Assembly: GCA_014905825.1 (NCBI GenBank)
Contig: JACGCN010000096.1
Coordinates: forward strand, 1-62,800
Origin: Lyophyllum atratum
Lineage: Eukaryota > Basidiomycota > Agaricomycetes > Agaricales > Lyophyllaceae
Length of the DNA stretch: 62,800 nucleotides
Direction of reading: 5' to 3'
Below, piece by piece: positions 11,832-22,683 of the stretch (the first letter of the stretch is position 1; every line of letters begins with the position of its first letter). Both the position numbers and the translations under genes were made by a program. Under the pieces are notes generated by a model that ran no database searches, was not told the origin of the DNA, and saw only the letters and a program-made list of their open reading frames with translations.

Positions 11832-12176
11832 TCATACAGCGTGAAAGACCGTCACGGCGCAGGATGCCCCCAGTTTCTCCGCAGCATTGATGACAGACGT
11901 GAAGCGTCCCTGCTCGCTAAACGTCCGAGAACTTTGGCCTCCGACGGAGTTGTTTCCCACAGGAATGGTAAGATATCGTACGAGCTAAACACTGATCCTG
12001 TGACAAGAGAAAGACCTTAGTATGTGCATGACCGGCAAGCCCAGGAGAACACGACCTTGAGTGCCCGATCCTGATCCACCTCCTCCTAAGGCCAACATAG
12101 AATCATCAGCAAGGTAAACAGTTTGCGCAATAGCGCGCGTGGACAGAGCAACGCAAGTCGCAAGTTTCGAGAACAT
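11832..12176 (-). pseudogene. decayed rhamnogalacturonan acetylesterase, copy 2
   Basis: Recognisable remains of the same family lie between the two intact copies. The signal peptide and block I survive (QTVYLADDSMLALGGGG), but the nucleophile elbow G-D-S-T has become D-D-S-M. After the expected donor the W-G-x-Y-L segment is replaced by sequence with a TAG in the required frame. Block II then continues as RYLTIPVGNNSVGGQSSR and FSEQGRFTSVINAAE before a TGA at 11832-11834. The GHND block and the whole C-terminal two thirds, with the catalytic Asp/His, are gone. It cannot encode an active enzyme. Confidence 0.88.
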
Positions 12177-12826
12177 GTAGAATTCCACGAAACACAAATT
12201 GAACCGGGCGGGTTATAGTCGAATTTGTCGCAAAACAACCGCCCGCATCCAGTATGTCAACGAGAAAGCGGACCGTCTTGAGGGAATAGGGCCAAAACGA
12301 TGAATGGATTCATCCTTGACGTCACAGAGATAGAGCTCGTGGGCTTTTTGCGAAGATGAAGGCTGTTTCCCCTCACTCACATGATAGTTGCATGTGACGG
12401 CCATGGGGCGCTTGGCAGAGCGATGAACGAGAACGAGCAAGAGAATCCACTGCCGAACCCATGGAGGCTGAGAGTTTCTGTCAATCTAGTTGAATGTCCT
12501 TCTTTCCAGACCCCACGAGACCTTGAGGCTTCAAGCCAACTTGGAGCTTGGAGCATCCGTGTGTCCTCGCGGGTGATTAAAGCAGCAGAAAACGCAGCCA
12601 CAGTCCCTATTGGGCAGCTCTGAGAATGTTGCAAGGCGTTATTATCCACGGACAATACGGAATGGTTCAAGTTGAAGCCTCGGATGTGATTTACAACCAT
12701 CGTGGTTCGGATATTAACAAGCAGACAAGCAAGCAGACACAAACATTCATATCTACAGTATAATCTGGCTGAAAATATCTGGGCTGAAGGTTGATTGGAA
12801 GGTTGGCTGAAAAATCCAAGTGCAAT
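12177..12826. other. intergenic with a CRE palindrome, no gene
   Basis: Former promoter region of the decayed esterase plus the 3' flank of copy 3. TGACGTCA occurs at 12317-12324. A purine-rich short repeat (AAGCAGACAAGCAAGCAGACA) lies near 12719. Open frames on both strands here overlap each other and look random. Confidence 0.5.
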
Positions 12827-13760
12827 TTATATACAGCCATCTGTGACAAGACCGTCATATACGACTATTCTTCTCTGGAGTCGTTGAATTGGGGCTTACT
12901 GGGAACTGCCTGCCCCGCAGAATTGACTTTGCTCTTCAGAGCGTTACTTCCGCATAACAACCCTCTCACGAAGGCCTGAGCGACAACGTTCGCTCCAGCT
13001 GGAGAAGTGTGAGTATGGTCGACGGGGAAAAAAGCCGTTGTAGCTGTTTCTCCGAGCTTGTTGAATGCTTGAGCCACATAGGCGTAATGGTTCAGGTAGG
13101 TGGCCGAAGTCCGGCTGGCTGCGGTTTGAGCATACCCAACGAAGCGAGGGCCTGCAGCGATGGAGCCTGACGACCAGATATTACTAGGGGTCTGGGAGGA
13201 GACGATGGGGATGGCGCCTTTGGCTTTGAACGAATTGACCGCGTTTTGGATATAATAAGGGAAAGTGTGGATGAGGATCTTGGTGCCACTGCGAAAGCAA
13301 GGGTCAAACTCAATTCGGTATACTCGAGAGTTTACCCACTCTGCTGCAGTCACCGTCGCCGTACTAGTGTCGTAGCCGTCACCAACCGCGGTTTGTCTGC
13401 CGTTGTCTGGCGTTGCTGTTCCGTCGTTGTGTCCAAATTCGATGACGACATAATCACCACTCTTGACGGTGTTAATAAGACTCGTGAAACGTCCTTCGTC
13501 GGTGTAGGATCGAGAAGAGCGCCCTGCAAGAGCATTGTTCACGACTGGAACACTCAGGTACTGACCAAGGTACTGGCCCCAACCTGCGGTATGACGAGGT
13601 TAGATGCAAGTTAACAAAATGAGACAAATTGGTGCTTACCATCTGAACCAGAGCCTCCCCCGTTTCTGGCCATGGTGGAGTCCCCCGCCAGATAAACGGT
13701 CTGGGCATGGACAGCAGGAATCACAAGAAGTAAAAGCGCTGACGTGAGTTGGGCAAACAT
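12827..13760 (-). CDS. rhamnogalacturonan acetylesterase (CE12, SGNH), copy 3
   Basis: Four exons (13760-13640, 13583-13340, 13288-12900, 12840-12827) give 255 residues. Signal peptide MFAQLTSALLLLVIPAVHA; block I TVYLAGDSTMARNGGG; block II LAGRSSRSY; block III VIEFGHNDGT; block V VDHTHTSPAGANVVAQ. All catalytic residues of family CE12 are present. Intron 2 is 51 nt, divisible by three and without stops, but its removal gives A-D-G-T-K-I-L matching copy 1. The last exon is only 14 nt and encodes the final residues N-G-C-I; without it the protein would end in an unconserved tail. Exons 2 and 3 have exactly the lengths seen in copy 1 (244 and 389 nt). Likely induced on plant cell wall, but no regulator site was identified. 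Confidence 0.93.
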
Positions 13761-14287
13761 TTCAAAAATCTTGCATTTTTTTTCATTCCAACTGTTATTT
13801 ATTCATGGCATCGGCAGCCAGGACTTGCGTTCGGGACGGGAATTATATTCGGACCGCTCAAGGTCGGTCAGACGGCTGGTGCCTGTTGGCGACGTGTCTC
13901 TTTGCAGTCCTGAATTGGGAGTATTTTTCCGAGGTGTTTGTTGGCGACGAAAAGGGGGCTATAGCCGAATAAGGACCAGTTCGCAGCGACTCGCCTGATG
14001 AACCATCGCTGCAAAGAATGCCGAAGAAGCTAAATTTCAAGAACACATGTCAAGGATACGCAAGGACAGCATTGACTCCTTCCAACTGCTGCCGATCAAG
14101 AAGACAGATCGTATAAGCAAGCGGCCCGACCCCATGCGACATTGGCATCGGAAGAAATGGAAAGAGCTGACATCATCCGATGATTCTACGAGAATAGATC
14201 TATTATAGAGAACGGTTAACGCGATGTTAGGAGAAGTGGCCACAAAGTGGTGTGAAGGTTACCTATGTACAAAGCTCGTTCCGCCAA
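13761..14287. other. intergenic, no gene seen
   Basis: Upstream of esterase copy 3 and downstream of the GNL1-type gene. Contains a poly-T tract at 13777-13786. I see no coding, RNA or repeat signal. Confidence 0.55.
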
Positions 14288-16539
14288 CTATGTATCTTCA
14301 TCTTCTTCGTCATCGTCCCCTCCGACGTCGTCAATCGTGAGTCCTTCAAATCTACTAGCCGTGAGCGCGCCCTTGTTTGTTCCCTCCTCGTGGTCGTCAT
14401 CGCTAACATCTTCATCGATCTCTTCTTGACTGTCAGATGTAGCGGAATCTGCTTCTGTATCTTCTCCTTCGTCGTTGTCGCTTTCTTCTTCCGTCCCGCC
14501 ATCTTCCACAGTGGCGCGAGGTATCCATAGGCCTGCTCCTTGCTCTTCCATATGTGCAGCGATTGTTTCCACTTCTGTGCCTGGGGGCCAAAAAGCCCAA
14601 CCAACTCTCCCTTCGGCCAACGCTCTGAGGACTGCGTTATGTCAATATCATGGTCATGCTGTGGGACTATGGTTGACCTACTTGCATTGCCAGCTCGATG
14701 TATATCTGGTCTCCCTGCCTTGGCCGTGACCCATTTCTTCATATTTGCATACGATGTAAGAATGTCCATCGCGGTCCAGACGACTTGCTTTTCCTCCTCC
14801 GCAGAGTCAGGTTTCATCCCATCTCGCCATGTCCGCTTGTCTGGGGCGGGTGCTGATGACAAACTAGGGTGGGGAAGCTTGTAGACACGTTCGAGCGGCA
14901 TCCTTTCCGCGGCATAATGTGTGCATGATGGTATGGCGGAAACGCGAGAAATAGGCAAGATACCACAGAGAACCTAGTCATACATGAGTTCAAGCGAACG
15001 AGAGCGTAGTTCTCCTTCTACGACATACCTGCATTTCCATAGGAACGAAATTCGGCATAACGAGGCCGGGACAATCAACGAGACGGACGTCAGGAGTCCA
15101 GAAGAGGGTCTGGAAGTGCTTGGTCTACACAACGAATTAGCTATCACGTATTGGAAGGTTGAACAATGACATTTCACCTTTCCTGGGGTCTTTGAAGCTC
15201 GAACTTTACTCGTACCAAATAATGCATTCAAGAGCGAAGACTTCCCTACGTTCGGCTGTCCTAAAAAACATATCAAACCTCAAGCTCAAAAAGAAACGCG
15301 AAGCCAAGCCTTACCGATTAAGCCAACGGTGAGAAATTCAGGCTCTTTCTCTCCTTGCGTTTCAGTTGAAGAATCCTCGCCACCCATCCCTTGCGGCCGG
15401 GGAAGAGCTGCCCCGCCCACAACAGATCCCACCTTGGAACCACCTGCAGTCAATACACCGTTCCAATCGATGTCCTTTTTTACGGGTGGTTGCCAGCTCT
15501 TGAGCCAATTTGGATTGTTCTTGACCTTCTCTGGGACTTCTAACATCTCAGCATGGACCTCTCGGATGGTTGCCACCAATCGTTCCCTGAAGCTTTGTGG
15601 AAGGTGAGGTTCGTAGTGGGCTCTTCCTTGGTGGCTTACACCTTCCTCCTTTACAGCGTACGATTCCACCTGTACTACACGTAAACGCGGGTACTGTCGT
15701 TGGAAATATCCCATCCAGGCCGCAGCTCGCTCTGGTCCAGAGATATCAACTTTGGTGAGAACCAGAATGACTTTTCGGTCTGAGAGATAAGCAGATAGAG
15801 ATGGTGGGAAATGCAGGAGAGGACAACGAGAATCAAGGAGGACTAGAAGAATCTGTGAGATCTCAGTTACACGCCATCTGGGAATATCTTGAATTGTGTG
15901 GAAGGGTCAAGTTGGTGTCAAGACATACAGTTGGCGCCACACTTCAAGGTTCCTTTCAAAGTATGTAGGAGACCTCGGCATCGTAGGAACCTCCTTTGGA
16001 CCTGCTGATTCTTCCTCAGGCAGCGCCGTCTTCTGGTCATCTCCGTTTGACTGCTTCTCGTTCTGCCAGGCATGGACCAGTCCATCCATCTGCTCAAGCC
16101 ATTTAATGAACAGTCCTTCTTCGTTGCGCTCCACCTCCTTCTTTGTCATGTCAAATCGCCATTTTGGCCGACGGGGGCAAGTCAATTTGGGAGCATTTTG
16201 ATCACTGGCATCGCTATAGATATCGGGAAAGATAGCGACCTCATTTGGTATGGGGCGATGTAACGGGAGTGTCGAGGCCAAGAGCTTAGTATCCTCCAGG
16301 AACTTTGGAGGGAGGGTGACGAAGGCGGATTGTAATCGTTTAGCAGCTTGAATGGTCGCAGCGTTGGCTGGATCTGCTGCCGAGCCTATGAGATTACCAG
16401 TTGGACCTCGTCTTAACTTGGCTTTTCGGGTTTTCTGCTTTGGATCAGGAGGTGGGACGTCGCCTCGTTTGATCGCACGCTTGAGTTGTATATCCGCTTT
16501 CTTCTGACGAGTGGATGTCGGTTTTCGACGGGGAGGCAT
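14288..16539 (-). CDS. GNL1-type circularly permuted GTPase
   Basis: Six exons (16539-15929, 15877-15315, 15260-15178, 15124-15029, 14973-14682, 14631-14288) encode 662 residues. The GTPase motifs come in permuted order typical of the YlqF/YawG family: G4 VILVLTKVDI first, then G1 VGLIGQPNVGKSSLLNALFG, then G3 VRLVDCPGLVMP. The block FERNLEVWRQLWRV with SRCPLLHFPPSLSAYL resembles human GNL1 more than LSG1 or NOG2. The N-terminus is Lys/Arg-rich (MPPRRKPTSTRQKKADIQLK), as in ribosome-biogenesis GTPases. The C-terminus is very acidic (DDVGGDDDEEDEDT). It probably acts in nuclear or cytoplasmic ribosome assembly, by family analogy. It is divergent from the methyltransferase gene over 330 bp. Confidence 0.93.
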
Positions 16540-16869
16540 TGTTGAAGTGGCTGTCAGAAACAGATAAGGGCAGTATCATGTGATGGCGTCGATCTACTAT
16601 TTATGCAGGGCCCCTGGGGTTCAAGGCATCGAATTGCCCATTGTACGCACGTATGTACCCTGTACGGATCAGGGACCCAGAATGAAATGATTGACCTCGT
16701 GTCACCTGTCGGACATTGCATCACCTTACATCACGATCACCTTTCTGACGACAACCATGGTCTGATTATCCCTTGAATCCCTTCTCAGCTCTCGCTGTCC
16801 ACAATCCCGCCGTTAATTGTTCACAGCGCCCACTTTCGTTCTTAAGCCAGTGGCAACTGGCAACGACCA
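16540..16869. promoter_or_regulatory. shared divergent promoter, GNL1-type / methyltransferase
   Basis: 330 bp between two start codons facing away from each other; no ORF. No clear TATA box. Both promoters must lie here or overlap the first exons. Confidence 0.5.
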
Positions 16870-19023
16870 ATGCAGTCACGCGCGTCTCCACCACCATCAT
16901 CTACGCACGTTCCGAAGTCTTCGTTTGACGGAAAAAGACACCCCAGGCTCAAGGAGGGGCAGTTTCTTTACAAGCACGGACATCGACACCATTCTTACGA
17001 TAACGAGAAGGCACCTTACCCGCTATCCTACGACAGGCACGTTCTCGAAATGTGAGTTGACTTCCTTCCCTTAGCGATATCTTGAAATGACTCCATCGTA
17101 ACCAGCGAAGCTCTAGATAATAAACTTGCTCAGCATTTAAGAGGATCTGTATCGTTCGTGAATTTTGCGGATGGACCGCCTGAACGAACATTGGATCTCG
17201 GCTGTGGGGTGCGTAACTCCCCTGGTATTCAATGACATAATTGTAATGCGCATTGTAGACCGGAACATGGATAATTGAAGCCGCAAAGGAGTGGACGGCT
17301 TGCGAATTCGTACGTCTCGCGGTTACAACGAGTATCCATATATAGCTGGATTGAGAGAATGCCCTCGAAGGTCGGCTTTGACTTGGTTAACATCCAAATA
17401 CCTCTCAATATGCTGGACGAGTCAGTGGCAGGGCGGATTGAATGGCGTCACGGGAACTTGTAAGTTACACATGGACAGTTTTAGGGTTGTACTAATACCT
17501 TTTCTAGTTTAACGACCAAACTTCCTTTCGAAGACGACGACTTCGACCACGTACATATACAAGCTATAGCGAAGGGTGTTCCAGAGAACAAAGTGAGTCC
17601 ACAGCCTTGGATTAGACTCCATGTGTTGTTCGATTAAGATTCCATTTCAGTGGGGTGTTCTATTTGAAGTAAGCTTTACATAAAGAAATTGAACAGATGG
17701 TCTCATCATCTTCGAAGGAAGTAAACCGCGTCCTGCGTCCCGGTGGTTCAGTCGAGATCATTGAAGATGGTATGATGTCGCTATGATCTCGATATTCTAA
17801 GAAATTGACTCATTTGCTCAGATGTCATGTTTCCACAGCTTCCTCGTTGGTTTACAACCGCGCTTAGAATGCGAGCAAGAAGAGACACCTCCGTCCATTA
17901 TCCCGATGGGACTCTGCGCAGCTATCCCTCCCCTCCGAACACACCTTCGCAAAATATTCCAACCCACGACCATGCTTTACTCGACTCTCTCAACAGAGCT
18001 GTCTTTGAGCATCGCTTCATCAACATGAAGCCTACAGGTGAGGGATACAATCAATCATGCCAAACATCGCTCAACCTGCAGTTTCAGCTGTACTGCCCAG
18101 TTACTTCACGACTTATTTCCGCCAGGTTACTCTAGGTCCTGTCATCAACTTCCCGATGCCTCCAATACCTCCCCCGCAACCTTTGCCACCCCAGATTGTC
18201 ACCTCATATGCGAGCGGACTGGACGCGGATACTCTAGATCCTCGGGCGTCTACCATGTTTCCTGTCGCTATGAACAGACCGAGTTCTTTATCATTCTCAT
18301 CGACTATATCTGCTTCGACGACATCGACAAATGGTTCCAACAACCCTTCGGTCTTTAGCGCACGGCCGCGAACAACTTCTGCATCATTTTCTTCCACCTA
18401 CGAACCTTCAGATTCTTTCAGTATGTCCTACCACGACGGAGAACAGAAGCCTTCACCGCCTCCGCCATTCAAACGATTCCTTCTTGACGGCTCTCTTAGC
18501 GAGAGTGAGATTGCTGCGTTACCACGTTCATTGTTTCCACTTGAGCAACTCGAGCTGTTGAGTGAAAGATCCCTGGCGATGCACCTCTACAGGTCATACC
18601 AATCAGTTCTGGCATGCCAAGAGGCTATGTGGGAGGAGCTGAAAGATCGAATACGAAACAGGAAGGATGAGCTCCTTCCTTTCGGGTGGGATGACGATGA
18701 GGAACTAGAAGAACTCCAAAGCCGGAAGAAATTCGAGCGACTTGTGGAAAGATACCGCAGGTCAGTGGATACGGCATGTCGACTTCTCTCCGAGCTGATG
18801 TGTTGCACTTCCGCGCAGCGATATGCAAGCGCGCGTGTCTTTATGGTGTTCTCTATCTGGTATCGGCTGGCCATTTCCAACCAGAGAGCCATTGTCAAAA
18901 GCGGAACTAATGGAGGAGGAACGCATAAGAGAGAGTCTTCTACAAGCTCGGCAGTTTATGTCAGAGGAAGACAGACAAACACCCTGTCGTGCACTAAGGG
19001 TGCTTGTGGGCTATAAAGTATGA
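16870..19023 (+). CDS. SAM-dependent methyltransferase, ten exons
   Basis: Exons 16870-17051, 17106-17208, 17259-17309, 17371-17459, 17508-17592, 17651-17668, 17718-17769, 17822-18037, 18082-18760 and 18819-19023 give 559 residues. Motif I is split by an intron: RTLDLGCG|TGTWIIEAA. Later come VGFDLVNIQIPL, the motif II region DDDFDHVHIQAIA and EVNRVLRPGGSVEIIED, so the class I fold is complete. Exon 6 is only 18 nt (W-G-V-L-F-E). After the fold there is a conserved FTTYFRQVTLGPVINFPMPP block, a Ser-rich linker and a helical C-terminus ending ALRVLVGYKV. Such LaeA-like fungal methyltransferases are often regulators or metabolite enzymes, but the substrate here is unknown. The last intron acceptor is chosen because it restores RYRRSDMQARVSLW. 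Confidence 0.9.
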
Positions 19024-19207
19024 CTCGTTTCCGCGCTAGATATACCCTGCTTTGCATGTTCCATATACCCATTGTACTGTACCATGAAATGGAATGAGCG
19101 CAGTGTGATGTAACTCTCGGAAGGTGTTGAAAGTATTTGTTATACCTTGTTTGGCACAACTTTTTTTTGTGTTACCGATCGAAACTCATCTCTCTGAGAT
19201 TCACGAA

Positions 19208-22200
19208 ATGGCGGCGTCGACGTCGCGCCAGCCTCACCAAGTTCCTCTCCCCCCGAGCCCAAACAAGCCCGTCATACCAGGACAAAAGGCGCCATCGCGA
19301 AAAGGGAAAGGGAAGGAGAACCTCGAGGCAGCCTCTCGGCAACCCGAAGTAGCCAATGACTTCTCTTGGGATGACTTGGAATCGGAATCCAAGTGGGAAT
19401 GGTCCTCTCTTACCGACCCCTCCGCGAGCAAAGTCCCCCCAATATTTACCAAGGATGGAAGGTAGTTCCGCCATCCCGTTTATATATCTCAGTCCTAACA
19501 TCATGTGGAATAGTTACTTCTTTTCCCTTGTCGGCTCCTCTGTCAAAATTCATTCTGTCGCGACTGGGCAAGTTGTCTCGACCTTGTCTGCGCCGCGATC
19601 TCCAAGCAATGGGACGTCTTCAGACTTCCTAACGGCTGCTATTCTGAATCCCCATAATGCCTTTCAATTGATAACCGGTTCCTTGGATGGACGCCTGCTA
19701 GTTTGGGATTTTCTGGATGCTGCTCTCTTGCAAATAATAGACATTGCCCAACCGATACACCACATATGTGCCCATGCGTTGTGGAAGGACACGGTTTTTG
19801 TCGCTGCATCTCGACCCAGCAAAAAATCGAAAGGGAGTGGTGCCGGTACGTATAAAATTTCTTCAAGATCATCGTTTGATTGACGAAATGTTCATGATTA
19901 GACGACAACGCCGTCGTCCTCCGCGTTTCTCTGAAGCCTGTCGACGATACTACCAAGTCCGCAGAAATATTACCGATTGGCAAAACACGTTTCCCAACCG
20001 GCCTCACACTTTCGCCAAGTGGAGCATGGCTAATCGCCACCGCCGGCCACAAAGTTTATGTCGCTGCATCCTCATCCTTCGCATCTGGCTTCACTAAATA
20101 TGTGTCTCCTGAGCGTCTGACCTGTTTATCATTCCACCCAAGCGAGGAATACTTCGCCACGGGTGATGAGAAGGGAAATGTACGCCTATGGTACTGTTTA
20201 AACGACAGTCTACCTATTGTGCGTGGCGTGGAGAAAAAGACCCAGACGACGACCTTGCATTGGCATGCACATGCTGTCTCGTCCATCGCCTTCACTTCAA
20301 ATGGCGCGTACTTGCTCAGTGGTGGCGAGGAGTCAGTCCTTGTAATTTGGCAACTGCACACGGGTAAAAAGGAGTTTGTACCGCGTGTCGGTTCACCAAT
20401 CAATACTGTGTCGGTGTACAAAGTCGGCAGTGGGGAAGAGGAATATCTACTTGGTCTCGCAGATGCAACGTATCTGTTCATCAGTTCAGGAAGCCTCAAG
20501 CTATCGAGAAGCTACTCTCGAATCAAACTTGGTACGTCGTGATTCTTAGTTCGTTCGCCTGTGACTAATTTAAGCACAGACCCTGCTGTACCTCACGAAT
20601 CGACATCAAGATATGCACGCGCTCCCCTCGCGGTTCACTCATTGACGTCGACTTTAATTCTTCCATCCTCCCATCCCTCATCTCTTCAGATATATTCCCC
20701 ATCTTCATCAAAACTCGTATCCGAACTCGAGGTCTCTCCCTCAAACAGAGTTTCGCGACGAGACGAAAAACCAATAATGCCTGCTCACGTCGAGCAGGTG
20801 GTGATCTCTCCTTCTGGAGAATGGCTAGCTTCAGTTGATGTTCGAGACGCAGACGATGGTTTCCGGGACGAGATCTATCTCAAAATATGGTGCTGGGATC
20901 AGAAAAGCAGTCGTTGGTCGTTGAACACGAGGGTAGACCGCCCTCATGGACTGAAGAAGGTCACCAGTTTAGCTTTCAGCCCCTTCTCGAAGGATTTGTC
21001 AATCCATCTTGTCACGACGGGGGAAGATGGAAATATCAAGACTTGGGGGTTGAGGGTCGTTAAAAGCAAGCTAGGGGTCACAGAAGGTGCGTCTTTGACC
21101 TTGGTAATCCCTACAATGGCTGAGGTGATATCCAGAATTCTGGGTTACACGTTCGACATTTGGCTTCCGCTCTGAGTTACCTCACTCAGCAACGTGGTCG
21201 GGGGATGCGTCGCTTCTGGCCGTCGTCTTTAGACCATACGTTGCGCTCTATGATCCCATTACGAATGTTCTGCGCCAGACTCTTGCATCTCCAGAAGGCA
21301 AAGCAAGCAAATTTGTACACTTCATCGGCAAAGAAGCTCGCTATTTAGCGATGGTCGGAGAATACAATCTAACACTCTGGGATCTCGTTTCTCATTCTGG
21401 TGAGACAGTGAATCCTCTATTCTGCTTAAACTGCTAAAACTTGCTTGGATAGTTCGATGGAATTACAAGGCCCTGTTAACGATAGACAAGGTGGTTCCTC
21501 ATGCTGAAGAAGATTCCTTCACTGTCTTCCATGAATCTTCCGGTCATGAACTTCCGAAGACTCGGGTGTTGACTTTCCGTGTTGCTTCGTCTACTCCCTC
21601 CAGTGTCCACTCGATACCTTTCAAACTGCGAAACCTCTCGCGGTATCCATTTTCACGGCATCCGTCAGGTCGTGTTTTCGTCGGTATCACACACGACTGG
21701 AGTGTTGTGCTATTTGGCGAAGGCGCAAAGTTGGCGAAGGAAGAAGGGTCCACAGGCACAGAAATTGCCTCTAGTTCCACCCCGACTAGGCATACCCTGT
21801 TCCAGGACATATTCGGGAAGTCCGCATTTGCCGAGCCACAAACCATATCCATTTCATTTGATGGAAAGAATCAGCCGCGGAACGCGCAAGCAACGACCGA
21901 TGTGTTCAATTCTCCTGCGTATCTCATGCCCCCGTTGGAACATCTATTCAGCCCCCTCATGGACGGTTTCTTGAAGCCTCGGTTATATGACTCTTCGCCG
22001 AGAGTTACTCCAGAAGATGAAGATGTTGATATGGAAGACGAACCCGCTGATCTAGTACTGGCTGGGGTTCAACGAGCGCGTGTCGTGAATCAAAAGGAGA
22101 TGGACGTGTTCATTGATCTCTTCAAAAAGCATTCCGTCAAATGTACGTCGATACCCCCATACCCTGTCCACAACGATCACCCTGATTGACAATAATATAT

Positions 22201-22435
22201 AGGTCCATTGACGGGTCCCGTCAACGGCCATCCGAGTCCTGCGATCAAGGCTAGAGTGAGTGACACTGCTCGCCAGCCTACGCCTAATCTTGCGTCTCCG
22301 CATGTTCATACTTTGAAGCAAACCACATTACGGCGACATGAAGTGGTTACCGTCGGACCAGGATCCGGCGATGTCACGCTATCACCATCTCTTCTGGCGA
22401 CGAATGGCAGAAAGCGGAAAAAATCCCTTGGTTAA
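19208..22435 (+). CDS. UTP17: WDR75/Utp17 (Nan1), SSU processome
   Basis: Component of the t-UTP/UtpA subcomplex that binds nascent pre-rRNA in the nucleolus. Seven exons (19208-19461, 19514-19845, 19902-20531, 20580-21086, 21136-21399, 21453-22142, 22203-22435) give 969 residues. A basic N-terminal tail is followed by DGSYFFSLVGSSVKIHSVAT and a series of WD40 blades (LITGSLDGRLLVWDF, CLSFHPSEEYFATGDEKGNV, LLSGGEESVLVIWQLHTGK, LVTTGEDGNIKTWGL, LAMVGEYNLTLWDL), consistent with the tandem propellers of WDR75. The C-terminus has an acidic stretch (EDEDVDMEDE) and ends in a basic K-R-K-K patch. It follows the methyltransferase gene in tandem at 184 bp. Confidence 0.93.
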
Positions 22436-22683
22436 TTTATGGCACTAGTCTCTTCTCTTCTAGATTTTGCACACAAGTACATAATACCATCATAACATGT
22501 TTTTCTGCCCCAGCCAAACAGGTCCCCGCAGGACCATTCAACTTGCGACCGGTGGACTGTACAAGCGCGATTCTCGCTTGGAACAAATTTAGACGCGCCA
22601 CAAATTCCGTGACCTTAAGCATGACTGGATGGTATTAGTATCTGTGTATTAGTTGTACAAGTGCATGTAATGGTTGCGAGCGT

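Noticed and set aside
12213..12742. Overlapping ORFs on both strands between esterase copies
   Set aside because: They overlap each other, include no CE12 or other motif, and lie in the decayed promoter region.
14974..15314. GNL1-type gene read as two genes because of the separate P-loop ORF
   Set aside because: Canonical introns join all motifs in the permuted order G4-G1-G3 with intact frame.
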